A DNA stretch of 13,614 nt from assembly GCA_023229175.1 (NCBI GenBank), contig JALNZV010000043.1, positions 1 through 13,614 on the forward strand. Reading direction: 5' to 3'. Positions 1 through 7,237 of the stretch are shown one piece after another (position 1 is the first letter of the stretch; each line of letters starts with the position of its first letter). This DNA comes from Tissierellaceae bacterium. GTDB lineage: Bacteria > Bacillota > Clostridia > Tissierellales > Tissierellaceae. The notes under the pieces were generated by a model. The model saw only the letters and a list, made by a program, of their open reading frames with translations, was not told where the DNA came from and searched no databases. A program made the translations under genes and the position numbers.

Positions 1-167
1 CTAATGCTATTTTTAAAGTTAGACTGGAAAATGGTCACGAAATTTTAGCCCATATTTCTGGAAAATTGAGGATGAACTATATAAGGATACTTCCTGGAGA
101 CAAGGTAACAGTTGAACTGTCGCCCTACGATTTAACAAGGGGCAGAATAACCTGGCGAAACAAGTAG
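1..167 (+). CDS. infA: Translation initiation factor IF-1 (C-terminal part)
   Basis: The reading frame that starts at base 3 is open from the left edge to a TAG at 165-167 and gives 54 residues. It contains the conserved end of IF-1, including the stretch ILPGDKVTVELSPYDLTRGR and the final ITWRNK. IF-1 is a single OB-fold protein of about 72 residues that occupies the A site of the 30S subunit during initiation, so roughly 18 N-terminal residues lie outside the window. It sits directly ahead of rpmJ, the usual place for infA in the Firmicutes ribosomal operon. Identification rests on sequence motif and context together. Confidence 0.95.
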   Translation, partial: NAIFKVRLENGHEILAHISGKLRMNYIRILPGDKVTVELSPYDLTRGRITWRNK

Positions 168-183
168 CATGGGAGGGATTTAA

Positions 184-297
184 ATGAAAATTAGACCATC
201 AGTTAAAAAAATGTGTGAAAAGTGTAAAATAATCAAAAGACATGGAAAAGTAATGGTTATTTGTGAAAACCCAAGACACAAACAAAAACAAGGTTAA
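184..297 (+). CDS. rpmJ: 50S ribosomal protein L36 (zinc-binding form)
   Basis: A 37-residue ORF begins with MKIRPSVKKMCEKC and is preceded by GGAGGG at 171-176. Residues C11, C14, C27 and H32 form the zinc ribbon of the ancestral (C+) L36, which binds 23S rRNA in the large subunit. The size matches the family norm of 37-38 residues. It lies 16 bases after infA and 49 before rpsM, the canonical order. Confidence 0.97.
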   Translation: MKIRPSVKKMCEKCKIIKRHGKVMVICENPRHKQKQG

Positions 298-346
298 TCG
301 TAAAGTTCCATGGCGAAGGTATTTATTTTAGGAGGTGTAGACATTA

Positions 347-715
347 ATGGCTAGAATTGCAGGAGTTGACTTACCAAGGGACAAGAGAGTGGAAGTAGGC
401 TTGACATATATCTTTGGGATTGGTAGATCAAGATCAAATGAAATATTGACAAAAGCTGGCGTAAATCCAGACACTAGAGTTAAGGACTTGACGGAGTCAG
501 AAGTTTCAAATCTTAGGGCAGTAATAGACAGCTACCATGTAGAAGGTGACCTAAGAAGAGACATAGCCCTAAACTTGAAAAGATTAAGAGAAATAAATTC
601 TTATAGAGGAATTAGACATAGAAGAGGCCTACCAGTTAGGGGCCAAAGGACGAAGACCAATGCTAGGACAAGAAAAGGTCCAAAGAGATTGGCGGCTAAA
701 AAAGGCAAGAAGTAA
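347..715 (+). CDS. rpsM: 30S ribosomal protein S13
   Basis: This 122-residue protein starts MARIAGVDLPRDKRVEVGLT and includes the GIGR motif of the helix-two-turns-helix region (residues 24-27) and the basic C-terminal tail RGQRTKTNARTRKG. S13 sits in the head of the small subunit and contacts the P-site tRNA and the intersubunit bridge to L5. Length is normal for the family. The start is fixed by AGGAGGTG at 330-337, nine bases upstream of ATG. It belongs to the operon infA-rpmJ-rpsM-rpsK-rpsD-rpoA-rplQ. Confidence 0.98.
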   Translation: MARIAGVDLPRDKRVEVGLTYIFGIGRSRSNEILTKAGVNPDTRVKDLTESEVSNLRAVIDSYHVEGDLRRDIALNLKRLREINSYRGIRHRRGLPVRGQRTKTNARTRKGPKRLAAKKGKK

Positions 716-730
716 AGGAGGGAAGATTAA

Positions 731-1129
731 GTGGCAGTTAAAAAAGGCAAAGTAAGTCGTGTAAGAAGAAGAGAACGTAAAAACATAGAAAGAGGTCAGG
801 CACATATATCATCGACCTTTAACAATACAATGGTAACCTTGACGGATTTACAGGGAAATGTATTATCATGGGCCAGTGCAGGACAATTAGGCTTTAGAGG
901 CTCTAGAAAATCTACTCCTTTCGCTGCACAGCAAGCAGCTGAGGAAGCAGCAAAAAAAGCCATGGAACATGGATTAAAAAGCGTAGAGGTATATGTAAAA
1001 GGACCAGGTTCAGGTAGAGAAGCGGCAATTAGGTCACTACAGGCAACGGGATTGGAAGTAAATATGATAAAAGACGTTACTCCTATTCCTCACAACGGTT
1101 GTAGACCACCAAAAAGAAGAAGAGTATAA
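731..1129 (+). CDS. rpsK: 30S ribosomal protein S11
   Basis: This 132-residue protein has the S11 core (HISSTFNNTMVTLTD, then GFRGSRKSTPFAAQ, and KGPGSGREAAIRSL) and ends in the family signature HNGCRPPKRRRV. S11 forms part of the platform of the 30S subunit near the mRNA exit site. The start codon is GTG at 731, supported by AAGGAGGG at 715-722 with an 8-base spacer. It lies 15 bases after rpsM, and the ribosome-binding site begins at the last base of the rpsM stop codon. Confidence 0.98.
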   Translation: MAVKKGKVSRVRRRERKNIERGQAHISSTFNNTMVTLTDLQGNVLSWASAGQLGFRGSRKSTPFAAQQAAEEAAKKAMEHGLKSVEVYVKGPGSGREAAIRSLQATGLEVNMIKDVTPIPHNGCRPPKRRRV

Positions 1130-1144
1130 TAGGAGGTGTAATAT

Positions 1145-1768
1145 ATGGCAAGATATACAGGTCCAGTATGTAGACTATGTCGTAGGGAAGGTATGAAACT
1201 TTACCTAAAGGGAGATAAATGCTATACAGACAAATGTCCAGTAGCAAAGAGAGCCTACGCACCAGGTCAACACGGACAATCGAGAAAAAAGGTGACAGAA
1301 TACGGAATGCAGCTTAGAGAAAAACAAAAAGTAAGGAGATTCTATGGCATTTCAGAGTCACAAATGAATAAGTATTTCCTAAAAGCAGATAAGATGAGGG
1401 GTATAACAGGTGAAAACCTGCTAAGATTACTTGAGTTAAGATTAGATAATGTAGTATATAGAATGGGCTTTGCATCGTCAAGGGCAGAAGCAAGACAATT
1501 GGTAACCCATGGTCACTTCCAAGTAAACGGTGCAAAAGTTGATATTCCATCAGTTCTACTATCACTAAATGACGTAATAGCAGTTAAAGAGAGGTCAAGA
1601 GGTAGTGAAAAGTTTAAGAGTATAATAGAAAATCATAGTGGCAACACTGTTAAATGGGTAGATGTAGATCTTGAACAATTAAGGGGTAGCATTGTAGCTG
1701 AGCCAACTAGGGAAGATATAGATATACCAATAGAAGAACACTTAATCGTTGAGTTATATTCTAAATAA
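1145..1768 (+). CDS. rpsD: 30S ribosomal protein S4 (zinc-binding form)
   Basis: The 207-residue protein begins MARYTGPVCRLCRREGMK. Four cysteines (C9, C12, C26, C31) make the zinc site of the C+ type of S4, the type common in Clostridia. The S4 RNA-binding domain covers about residues 97-160 (RLDNVVYRMGFASSRAEARQ). S4 is a primary 16S rRNA binding protein that nucleates 30S assembly. The start follows AGGAGGTG at 1131-1138. Its position between rpsK and rpoA is the clostridial arrangement; in Bacillus rpsD is elsewhere. S4 is an autoregulator in several bacteria, but no leader was recognised here. Confidence 0.97.
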   Translation: MARYTGPVCRLCRREGMKLYLKGDKCYTDKCPVAKRAYAPGQHGQSRKKVTEYGMQLREKQKVRRFYGISESQMNKYFLKADKMRGITGENLLRLLELRLDNVVYRMGFASSRAEARQLVTHGHFQVNGAKVDIPSVLLSLNDVIAVKERSRGSEKFKSIIENHSGNTVKWVDVDLEQLRGSIVAEPTREDIDIPIEEHLIVELYSK

Positions 1769-1837
1769 TAGCATTCATAACAAAATCAGTTGCCCTCGAA
1801 ATTAAACAAACCAAAATCTTAAGGAGGGTTAATGTTA

Positions 1838-2785
1838 ATGATAGAAATAGAAAAGCCAAGAATTGAAATTCTAGAGTTGAGCGAAGATGAGAGTTATGGA
1901 AAGTTTACGGTAGAACCCCTGGAAAGAGGTTACGGTACAACTCTAGGGAATTCACTTAGGAGAGTATTGCTGTCATCGCTGCCAGGTGCTGCAATATCCT
2001 CCATAAAAATTCAAGGAGTACTACATGAATTTTCAACTATTCCAGGTGTATTAGAAGATGTGCCGGAAATAATACTAAACATCAAAGGCCTAGCAGTGAA
2101 AATGCATACTGATGAGCCTGTGACCCTTAGAATAGAAGCACAGGGAGCTCAAATCATTACGGCAGGCGACATTATAACAGGTGCAGATGTGGAAATTGTC
2201 AACAAAGATCACCACATAGCCACTGTAAACGAAGACGGAAACATATATATAGAACTTGAATTAATAAGGGGTAGAGGTTATGTAGCTGCTGAAAGAAATA
2301 AAAGGGAAGGTCAGCCAGTTGGCGTAATACCAGTAGATTCAGCATTCACTCCAGTTAAAAAGGTCAACTTTACAGTAGAAAACACTAGAGTAGGTCAAAT
2401 TACTGATTATGATAAATTAATTCTTGAAGTATGGACAAATGGAACAATAAAACCAGATGAGGCAACTTCCTTAGGCGCAAAAATACTTACAGAACATTTA
2501 AATCTTTTTATTGGGCTAACAGAACATGTCAGTGAAGTAGAAATCATGGTAGAAAAAGAAGAAGATAAAAAAGAAAAAGTCCTAGAGATGACAGTAGAGG
2601 AATTAGACCTTTCAGTTCGAAGCTACAATTGCCTAAAGAGAGCCAGCATAAATACAGTAGAAGAACTAACCCATAGAACTGAAGAGGACATGATGAAAGT
2701 AAGAAATCTCGGGAAGAAATCCCTTGAGGAAGTCCAAAGGAAACTTGCCGAATTAGGATTGAGCCTTAAAAAGTCCGATGAGTAA
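1838..2785 (+). CDS. rpoA: DNA-directed RNA polymerase subunit alpha
   Basis: With the start at 1838 the protein has 315 residues and begins MIEIEKPRIE, as in Bacillus. An ATG two codons upstream (1832) is in frame but lies only four bases from AGGAGG (1822-1827), against ten for 1838, so homology decides the choice and 1832 remains possible. The N-terminal domain carries GYGTTLGNSLRR (31-42) and SSLPGAA, used for dimerisation and for beta/beta-prime assembly. The C-terminal domain (about 250-315) carries VRSYNCLKR and NLGKKSLEE, where R261 aligns with E. coli R265, the residue that contacts UP elements and activators. The two domains are joined by an acidic and lysine-rich linker. Confidence 0.98.
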   Translation: MIEIEKPRIEILELSEDESYGKFTVEPLERGYGTTLGNSLRRVLLSSLPGAAISSIKIQGVLHEFSTIPGVLEDVPEIILNIKGLAVKMHTDEPVTLRIEAQGAQIITAGDIITGADVEIVNKDHHIATVNEDGNIYIELELIRGRGYVAAERNKREGQPVGVIPVDSAFTPVKKVNFTVENTRVGQITDYDKLILEVWTNGTIKPDEATSLGAKILTEHLNLFIGLTEHVSEVEIMVEKEEDKKEKVLEMTVEELDLSVRSYNCLKRASINTVEELTHRTEEDMMKVRNLGKKSLEEVQRKLAELGLSLKKSDE

Positions 2786-2808
2786 TAAGGCATAAAGGAG
2801 GGATAAAT

Positions 2809-3150
2809 GTGGCAACATTAAGAAAACTTGGTCGCCCTACAGATCATAGAAAAGCAATGCTTAGAAATTTAGTAACATCTTTACTTAGAAACGGTAGAAT
2901 AGAGACTACAGTAACTAGAGCTAAAGAAACTAAGAGAATGGCAGATAAAATGATTACACTTGCGAAAAGAGGAGACCTACATGCAAGACGTCAAGCCTTA
3001 GCTTATATATATGACGAAAGCGTAGTCAAAAAATTATTTGATGAAATTGGACCAAATTATGCAGAAAGAAATGGTGGATATACGAGAGTCTTAAAGCTTG
3101 GCCCACGCCGTGGAGACGCTGCAGAAATGGCTATCATAGAGCTAGTATAA
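2809..3150 (+). CDS. rplQ: 50S ribosomal protein L17
   Basis: This 113-residue protein contains the L17 core: LGRPTDHRKAMLRNLVTSLL near the N terminus, then TTVTRAKETKR, and the end GPRRGDAAEMAIIELV. L17 binds near the polypeptide exit tunnel of the large subunit. The start is GTG at 2809, after AAAGGAGGG at 2795-2803; an ATG at 2807-2809 overlaps it but is out of frame. It is the last gene of the ribosomal operon and is followed at once by a terminator. Confidence 0.97.
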   Translation: MATLRKLGRPTDHRKAMLRNLVTSLLRNGRIETTVTRAKETKRMADKMITLAKRGDLHARRQALAYIYDESVVKKLFDEIGPNYAERNGGYTRVLKLGPRRGDAAEMAIIELV

Positions 3151-3155
3151 AAGGT

Positions 3156-3187
3156 AGGGGATTAAGTTTTAACTTAGTCCTCTTTTT
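3156..3187 (+). terminator. Intrinsic terminator of the ribosomal/rpoA operon
   Basis: Six bases after the rplQ stop, GGGGATTAAG (3157-3166) pairs with CTTAGTCCTC (3173-3182), with two G-U pairs and a short TTTTAA loop, followed by TTTTT (3183-3187). This is a classical stem plus U-tract and marks the end of the operon. Confidence 0.85.
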
Positions 3188-3188
3188 A

Positions 3189-3328
3189 TGACCTAACCCA
3201 GTGAGCTTCGCGAACTGTAGGTAGGTCAAACGCAACATTCGCTTCACTCATTTCTACGCTCGTTTTACTCGATTCGCTGTCCGTTTTGTCAGCAACTCGC
3301 GGAGCTCGTTGGACAAAAAGGCAATGAG
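3189..3328. repeat. Palindromic GC-richer intergenic block, probable dispersed repeat
   Basis: The gap after rplQ holds an island visibly richer in CG than its surroundings. TGACCTA (3189-3195) pairs with TAGGTCA (3222-3228), with an inner CAGT/ACTG stem and the palindrome TTCGCGAA at 3207-3214. Farther on, CTCATT (3247-3252) can pair with AATGAG (3323-3328), enclosing TTTTGTC (3284-3290) with GACAAAA (3312-3318) and CAAC (3293-3296) with GTTG (3308-3311). The word TTCGC recurs three times. No start codon with a ribosome-binding site or convincing ORF lies here. It resembles REP-like or MITE-like intergenic repeats of clostridia, but copies elsewhere cannot be seen from this window. Confidence 0.55.
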
Positions 3329-3345
3329 AACCAAAAATTTCTTAA

Positions 3346-3374
3346 TTGTTAATTTCACGTATTTGTGTTATATT
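3346..3374 (+). promoter_or_regulatory. Sigma-A promoter for ecfA1-ecfA2-ecfT-truA
   Basis: TTGTTA (3346-3351) is followed after 17 bases by TATATT (3369-3374), preceded by the extended element TGT at 3366-3368. Transcription would start near 3381, giving a leader of about 60 bases before ecfA1. It lies downstream of the rplQ terminator, so the transporter genes probably have their own transcript. Confidence 0.65.
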
Positions 3375-3442
3375 ATAGTGTGGTAACGATAATAATAATA
3401 GATTTCTATAATGGAAAAGTGTAACTGAAACGGGGTACAAAA

Positions 3443-4276
3443 ATGAAGGATATCATGATAAAAATTGAAAAAGCAACATATGAATACAAGTCTCTAATAG
3501 ACGATAGCATACAGCAAGCTGTAAAGAATATAAGCTTAGAGATACAAAAAGGCGAATTTCTTGTGATTTTAGGGCACAATGGTTCAGGGAAATCCACATT
3601 GGCAAAATTGATGAATGGTTTAATCATTCCATCTAGCGGAGACGTAGAAGTAATGGGTATGAATACCAAAGATGAGGAAAACATTTGGAACATCAGGGAA
3701 AAGGCGGGAATGGTATTTCAAAACCCAGACAACCAAATAGTAGCTACCATTGTAGAGGAGGATGTAGCCTTTGGACCAGAAAATCTAGGGATACCACCTA
3801 AGGAAATAAGGGAGAGAGTAGACAAGGCCCTAGAAGTAGTCGAGATGGTGGAATACAAAAGCCATGCACCTCATTTGCTATCGGGAGGCCAAAAGCAAAG
3901 AGTAGCCATAGCAGGCATACTGGCTATGAATCCAGATTGCATCATATTAGATGAACCAACAGCAATGTTAGACCCCACAGGGCGAATAGAAGTCATGAAT
4001 ACAATAAAAAAGCTAAACAAAGTAGAAGCTAAGACGATAATACTCATCACACACTATATGGACGAGGCAGTGGAAGCAGACAGAATACTAGTAATGGAAG
4101 AGGGAAATATAGTCATGGAAGGCACCCCGAAGGAAATATTCAGCCAAGTGGAAAAGGTAAAAGAATTGGGATTGGATGTGCCGCAGGTAACTGAACTGGC
4201 TTATGAACTCAAAAAAGAGGGTATAGATATTAAAAACGATATATTATCAATAGAAGAACTGGTGGAATTGCTATGA
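3443..4276 (+). CDS. ecfA1: ECF transporter ATPase subunit EcfA1 (CbiO-type)
   Basis: This 277-residue ABC ATPase powers energy-coupling factor importers, which take up vitamins and metal ions with the help of separate substrate-binding S proteins. Visible motifs are Walker A GHNGSGKST (44-52), Q-loop FQNPDNQ with Q93, signature LSGGQ (146-150), Walker B IILDEPT (167-173) and switch histidine H204. The FQNPDNQ form is typical of the EcfA1 partner. The first ATG (3443) has only a weak GGGG ribosome site at 3432-3435; ATG at 3455 follows AAGGA (3446-3450) and is an alternative that removes four residues. The gene overlaps ecfA2 by four bases (ATGA), implying coupled translation and a 1:1 heterodimer. 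Confidence 0.93.
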   Translation: MKDIMIKIEKATYEYKSLIDDSIQQAVKNISLEIQKGEFLVILGHNGSGKSTLAKLMNGLIIPSSGDVEVMGMNTKDEENIWNIREKAGMVFQNPDNQIVATIVEEDVAFGPENLGIPPKEIRERVDKALEVVEMVEYKSHAPHLLSGGQKQRVAIAGILAMNPDCIILDEPTAMLDPTGRIEVMNTIKKLNKVEAKTIILITHYMDEAVEADRILVMEEGNIVMEGTPKEIFSQVEKVKELGLDVPQVTELAYELKKEGIDIKNDILSIEELVELL

Positions 4277-5136
4277 CAATAAAATTAAACAATCTAACAT
4301 TTGTGTATAATCCAAATACACCCTTTGAAAAAAAAGCATTGGATGACATAAGCCTAGAAATAAGAGAAGGAGAATTTATAGGCTTAATAGGACATACAGG
4401 CTCAGGAAAATCCACATTGGTGCAGCATCTAAATGGACTTATAAAACCTACATCGGGAAATATAATCGTAGATGGTGTCAATATAGTAGAAAAGGATGCA
4501 AATTTGAAAGAGATAAGGCAGAAAGTTGGACTAGTATTTCAATATCCAGAGCACCAACTATTTGAGGAAACAGTATATAGAGACATAGCATTCGGTCCAA
4601 AGAACTTAGGCTTAAAAGATGAGCAAGTGGAAGAAAGAGTAAAGGAAGCTATGGAATTAGTAGGACTAGACTACGAATCCCTAAAAGACAGGTCTCCATT
4701 TGAACTAAGTGGCGGACAAAAGAGGAGAGTAGCCATTGCAGGGGTATTGGCAATGAAACCAAAGGTCCTTATACTAGACGAGCCGACGGCAGGACTGGAC
4801 CCCAGGGGAAGAGATGAGATACTAGGTGAAATTCAAAAACTATATCAAAAAGAAAATATAACAATAGTACTAGTATCCCACAGCATGGAGGATATTGCTA
4901 AGCTAGTAAATAGAATATTGGTCATGCATAGGGGCAAAATACAGATGGACGATAAAACTAGGGAAGTATTTAAAAGGGCAGATGAATTGGAAAAGATGGG
5001 ACTTGGAGTGCCTCAGATTACAAAGCTGATGAAGATATTAGGGGAAAGAGAAAAAGACATAAAGGATACAATACTGACAGTTAAAGAGGCCAAGGAAGAA
5101 GTATTAAAATATCTAAGGAGAAAAAAAGATGCTTAA
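4273..5136 (+). CDS. ecfA2: ECF transporter ATPase subunit EcfA2
   Basis: This 287-residue protein is the second, non-identical ATPase of the ECF energy-coupling module. It has Walker A GHTGSGKST (40-48), Q-loop FQYPEHQ with Q90, signature LSGGQ (145-149), Walker B LILDEPT (166-172), D-loop AGLDP (173-177) and switch histidine H203. The YPEHQLFEETV stretch separates EcfA2 from EcfA1. Its ATG lies inside the stop of ecfA1, and its own 3' end overlaps ecfT by eight bases, so all three subunits should be translated together. The C-terminal extension beyond residue 220 is usual for this subfamily. Confidence 0.94.
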   Translation: MTIKLNNLTFVYNPNTPFEKKALDDISLEIREGEFIGLIGHTGSGKSTLVQHLNGLIKPTSGNIIVDGVNIVEKDANLKEIRQKVGLVFQYPEHQLFEETVYRDIAFGPKNLGLKDEQVEERVKEAMELVGLDYESLKDRSPFELSGGQKRRVAIAGVLAMKPKVLILDEPTAGLDPRGRDEILGEIQKLYQKENITIVLVSHSMEDIAKLVNRILVMHRGKIQMDDKTREVFKRADELEKMGLGVPQITKLMKILGEREKDIKDTILTVKEAKEEVLKYLRRKKDA

Positions 5137-5926
5137 AGATATAACAATAGGTCAATATTTTCCAGGAAATACTTTAATCCATAAACTGGACCCTAGAATA
5201 AAGATAATCATAATATCACTTTTTATATTTTCACTATTTTTTATTAAAAGCTTCATTCCCTATATCTTTATATTGGGTTTTATACTAATGGTGGTGAAAA
5301 TATCAAAAGTTCCCCTTAAATTCATACTAAAAGGGATAAGGCCATTATTATTTATTATATTGATTACATTTTTTATAAATATATTTATGACCAGAGGAGA
5401 AGTATTATTTGAGCTAGGACCCTTGACAGTTACGAAGGAAGGCCTAAGATTAGGATTTTTCATGGGTATAAGGCTGATATTCCTCATTACAGGCACGTCA
5501 CTCCTTACTTTGACCACTTCCCCTATTGCTTTAACAGATGGCATAGAGAAGCTACTGACGCCTTTAAAACGCATAGGCTTACCTGCCCATGAATTGGCAA
5601 TGATGATGACCATAGCCCTTAGATTTATTCCTACTTTGCTTGAGGAAACCGACAAGATAATGAAGGCTCAAATGGCTAGAGGAGCAGATTTTGAATCTGG
5701 AAACATATTAAATAGGGCAAAAAACTTAGTTCCCTTGTTGGTACCCCTATTTATAAACGCTTTTAGAAGGGCAGATGAATTGGCAACAGCCATGGAGGCT
5801 AGATGCTATAGGGGTGGAGACAATAGAACTAGGCTAAACGAGTTAAAGCTAGATAAAAAAGATATTGGTGCCTTAGTATCCATGGTAGTTTTCTTTGGAA
5901 TAATAGTGAGTACAAGATTTATTTAG
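5129..5926 (+). CDS. ecfT: ECF transporter transmembrane subunit EcfT
   Basis: This 265-residue membrane protein links the two ATPases to interchangeable substrate-binding S components. Hydrophobic segments lie at about residues 25-57, 69-87, 109-130 and 246-262. The cytoplasmic coupling helices carry the two short ATPase-contact motifs, ARG at 183-185 and the AR of MEARCYRGG at 222-230. The start follows AAGGAG at 5115-5120, inside the end of ecfA2. No S-component gene is adjacent, so this is a group II module of the kind shared by S proteins encoded elsewhere. Confidence 0.93.
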   Translation: MLKDITIGQYFPGNTLIHKLDPRIKIIIISLFIFSLFFIKSFIPYIFILGFILMVVKISKVPLKFILKGIRPLLFIILITFFINIFMTRGEVLFELGPLTVTKEGLRLGFFMGIRLIFLITGTSLLTLTTSPIALTDGIEKLLTPLKRIGLPAHELAMMMTIALRFIPTLLEETDKIMKAQMARGADFESGNILNRAKNLVPLLVPLFINAFRRADELATAMEARCYRGGDNRTRLNELKLDKKDIGALVSMVVFFGIIVSTRFI

Positions 5927-5933
5927 GTGGTCT

Positions 5934-6671
5934 ATGAAAAACATTAAATTGACAATAGAATATGAAGGGACTAATTACTCTGGTTGGCAAATACAAGAAA
6001 ATGCAATTTCCATACAAGAGGTATTAGAAAAGGCACTTAAAGAATTATTAAAGGAAAAGGTAACACTAATAGGGTCTGGTAGGACAGATGCAGGAGTACA
6101 CGCTTTAGGTCAAGTAGCAAATTTTCGAACCAATGGGTCAATCCCAGGGGAGAAATATAAATATGCGTTGAAACTACTCCTACCAGGGGATATAACTGTA
6201 GTAGACTCTAGGGAGGTGGATTTAAAATTTCACTCTAGATTTGACGCTACAGGTAAAGTATACAAATATATCGTATACAACGGGGAACTCCCCAGGGCAA
6301 TATATAGGAATTTTTCTTATCACGTACCATACAACATAGACATAGACAGCATGGTAAAAGGATCAAAATATTTCATAGGTACTTATGATTTTGCTGCATT
6401 TATGGCAGCAAAATCAGAGGTAAGCAGCACCATTAGGACTATTAAACAAATATCCATAGAGAAAAAAGGAGACTTAATCGAATTTTATATCGAAGGTAAT
6501 AGTTTTCTAAGAAATATGGTCAGAATAATAGTAGGGACACTATTATATATTGGATATGGGAAAATAAAACCCAATGCCATACCAAATATAATTGCAAGTA
6601 AAAAAAGAGAAAAAGCAGGGCCCACAGCCCCACCACAAGGCCTATTTTTAAAAGAGGTTTTTTATCCATAA
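5934..6671 (+). CDS. truA: tRNA pseudouridine(38-40) synthase TruA
   Basis: TruA converts uridines 38, 39 and 40 in the anticodon arm of many tRNAs to pseudouridine. The 245-residue protein shows the catalytic motif GRTDAGVHA (49-57) with the nucleophile D52, the HSRFDA segment (100-105) followed by the conserved Y110, FLRNMVR (191-197) and the C-terminal GPTAPPQGL (229-237). Length is normal. The gene lies seven bases after ecfT, and its ribosome site AGGTGG (5925-5930) overlaps the ecfT stop, so it shares the ecf transcript. The ecfT-truA-rplM-rpsI order is conserved in Firmicutes. Confidence 0.96.
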   Translation: MKNIKLTIEYEGTNYSGWQIQENAISIQEVLEKALKELLKEKVTLIGSGRTDAGVHALGQVANFRTNGSIPGEKYKYALKLLLPGDITVVDSREVDLKFHSRFDATGKVYKYIVYNGELPRAIYRNFSYHVPYNIDIDSMVKGSKYFIGTYDFAAFMAAKSEVSSTIRTIKQISIEKKGDLIEFYIEGNSFLRNMVRIIVGTLLYIGYGKIKPNAIPNIIASKKREKAGPTAPPQGLFLKEVFYP

Positions 6672-6678
6672 ATACCTC

Positions 6679-6707
6679 TTGACATTGATAAATACATGTA
6701 TTAGAAT
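6679..6707 (+). promoter_or_regulatory. Consensus sigma-A promoter for rplM-rpsI
   Basis: TTGACA (6679-6684), a perfect -35 box, is followed after 17 bases by TAGAAT (6702-6707). A transcript from here would start near 6714 and carry a leader of about 70 bases before rplM. The promoter starts only eight bases after the truA stop. Confidence 0.85.
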
Positions 6708-6713
6708 ATACTA

Positions 6714-6784
6714 TAGTGTTTTTAAAAAAGCCCCGGTACTTTTTTAACATATACGATACAAGGTTGGTATAAGGAGGGAAAATG
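6714..6784 (+). promoter_or_regulatory. Structured 5' leader of rplM (candidate L13 leader)
   Basis: The leader has a 9-bp A/U-rich stem, TTAAAAAAG (6722-6730) with CTTTTTTAA (6739-6747), closing a GC-rich 8-base loop CCCCGGTA. Ribosomal-protein L13 leaders that let L13 repress its own operon are known in Firmicutes. Position and size fit, but I did not match this sequence to a consensus. The loop CCCC could pair with the GGG at 6776-6778 in the ribosome-binding site; this is inference only. Confidence 0.45.
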
Positions 6785-7213
6785 ATGAAAAGCTTTATGG
6801 CTAAAACAAACGAAGTTGAAAGAAAATGGTATGTAATAGACGCAGAAGACAAAGTGCTAGGTAGGTTGGCTTCAGAAGTGTCAAAGATATTAAGTGGAAA
6901 GAATAAGCCAATATATACACCTCATGTAGACACTGGCGACTTTGTTATAATTATAAATGCAGACAAAGTTAAACTGACAGGAAAAAAATTGGAACAAAAA
7001 ACTCATTTCTATCACACAGGATATCCAGGAGGAGACAAACACATCCCTTATAAGAGAATCATGGAAGAAAAGCCTGAAAGGGCAATAGAGATAGCAGTAA
7101 AGGGAATGCTGCCAAAGAGCAGCCTAGGTAGAAAGATGATAAAGAAGATGAAAGTTTATAGAGGATCTGAGCACAATCACGAAGCTCAAAAACCTGAAAT
7201 ATACGAATTATAA
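6785..7213 (+). CDS. rplM: 50S ribosomal protein L13
   Basis: L13 is an early assembly protein of the large subunit that binds 23S rRNA. The protein reads MKSFMAKTNEVERKWYVIDA at the N terminus and carries GRLAS (26-30), HVDTGD (47-52) and YPGGD, with the end HNHEAQKPEIYEL; 142 residues is the family norm. Two adjacent ATGs exist at 6782 and 6785. AGGAGG at 6772-6777 lies four bases from the first and seven from the second, and homologues begin MKS(Y/F)MAK, so 6785 is chosen. It is co-transcribed with rpsI, 24 bases downstream. Confidence 0.97.
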   Translation: MKSFMAKTNEVERKWYVIDAEDKVLGRLASEVSKILSGKNKPIYTPHVDTGDFVIIINADKVKLTGKKLEQKTHFYHTGYPGGDKHIPYKRIMEEKPERAIEIAVKGMLPKSSLGRKMIKKMKVYRGSEHNHEAQKPEIYEL

Positions 7214-7237
7214 TTAAGGTTGAAAGGAGGACTGTAA

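Noticed and set aside
1769..1837. A promoter or S4-binding leader between rpsD and rpoA
   Set aside because: The gap shows no pair of promoter boxes and no clear stem; only the rpoA ribosome-binding site stands out.
3189..3328. CRISPR array or attachment site in the repeat-rich gap after rplQ
   Set aside because: The repeats are inverted rather than regularly spaced direct repeats, and there is no adjacent integrase or cas gene.
5260..5655. A reverse-strand ORF of 131 codons within ecfT
   Set aside because: It is fully antisense to ecfT, whose membrane segments and coupling motifs are convincing; the opposite frame is open by chance.
6520..6852. A reverse-strand ORF of 110 codons across the truA-rplM junction
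   Set aside because: It runs antisense to conserved codons of truA and rplM and to the rplM promoter, has no ribosome site and resembles no known protein.
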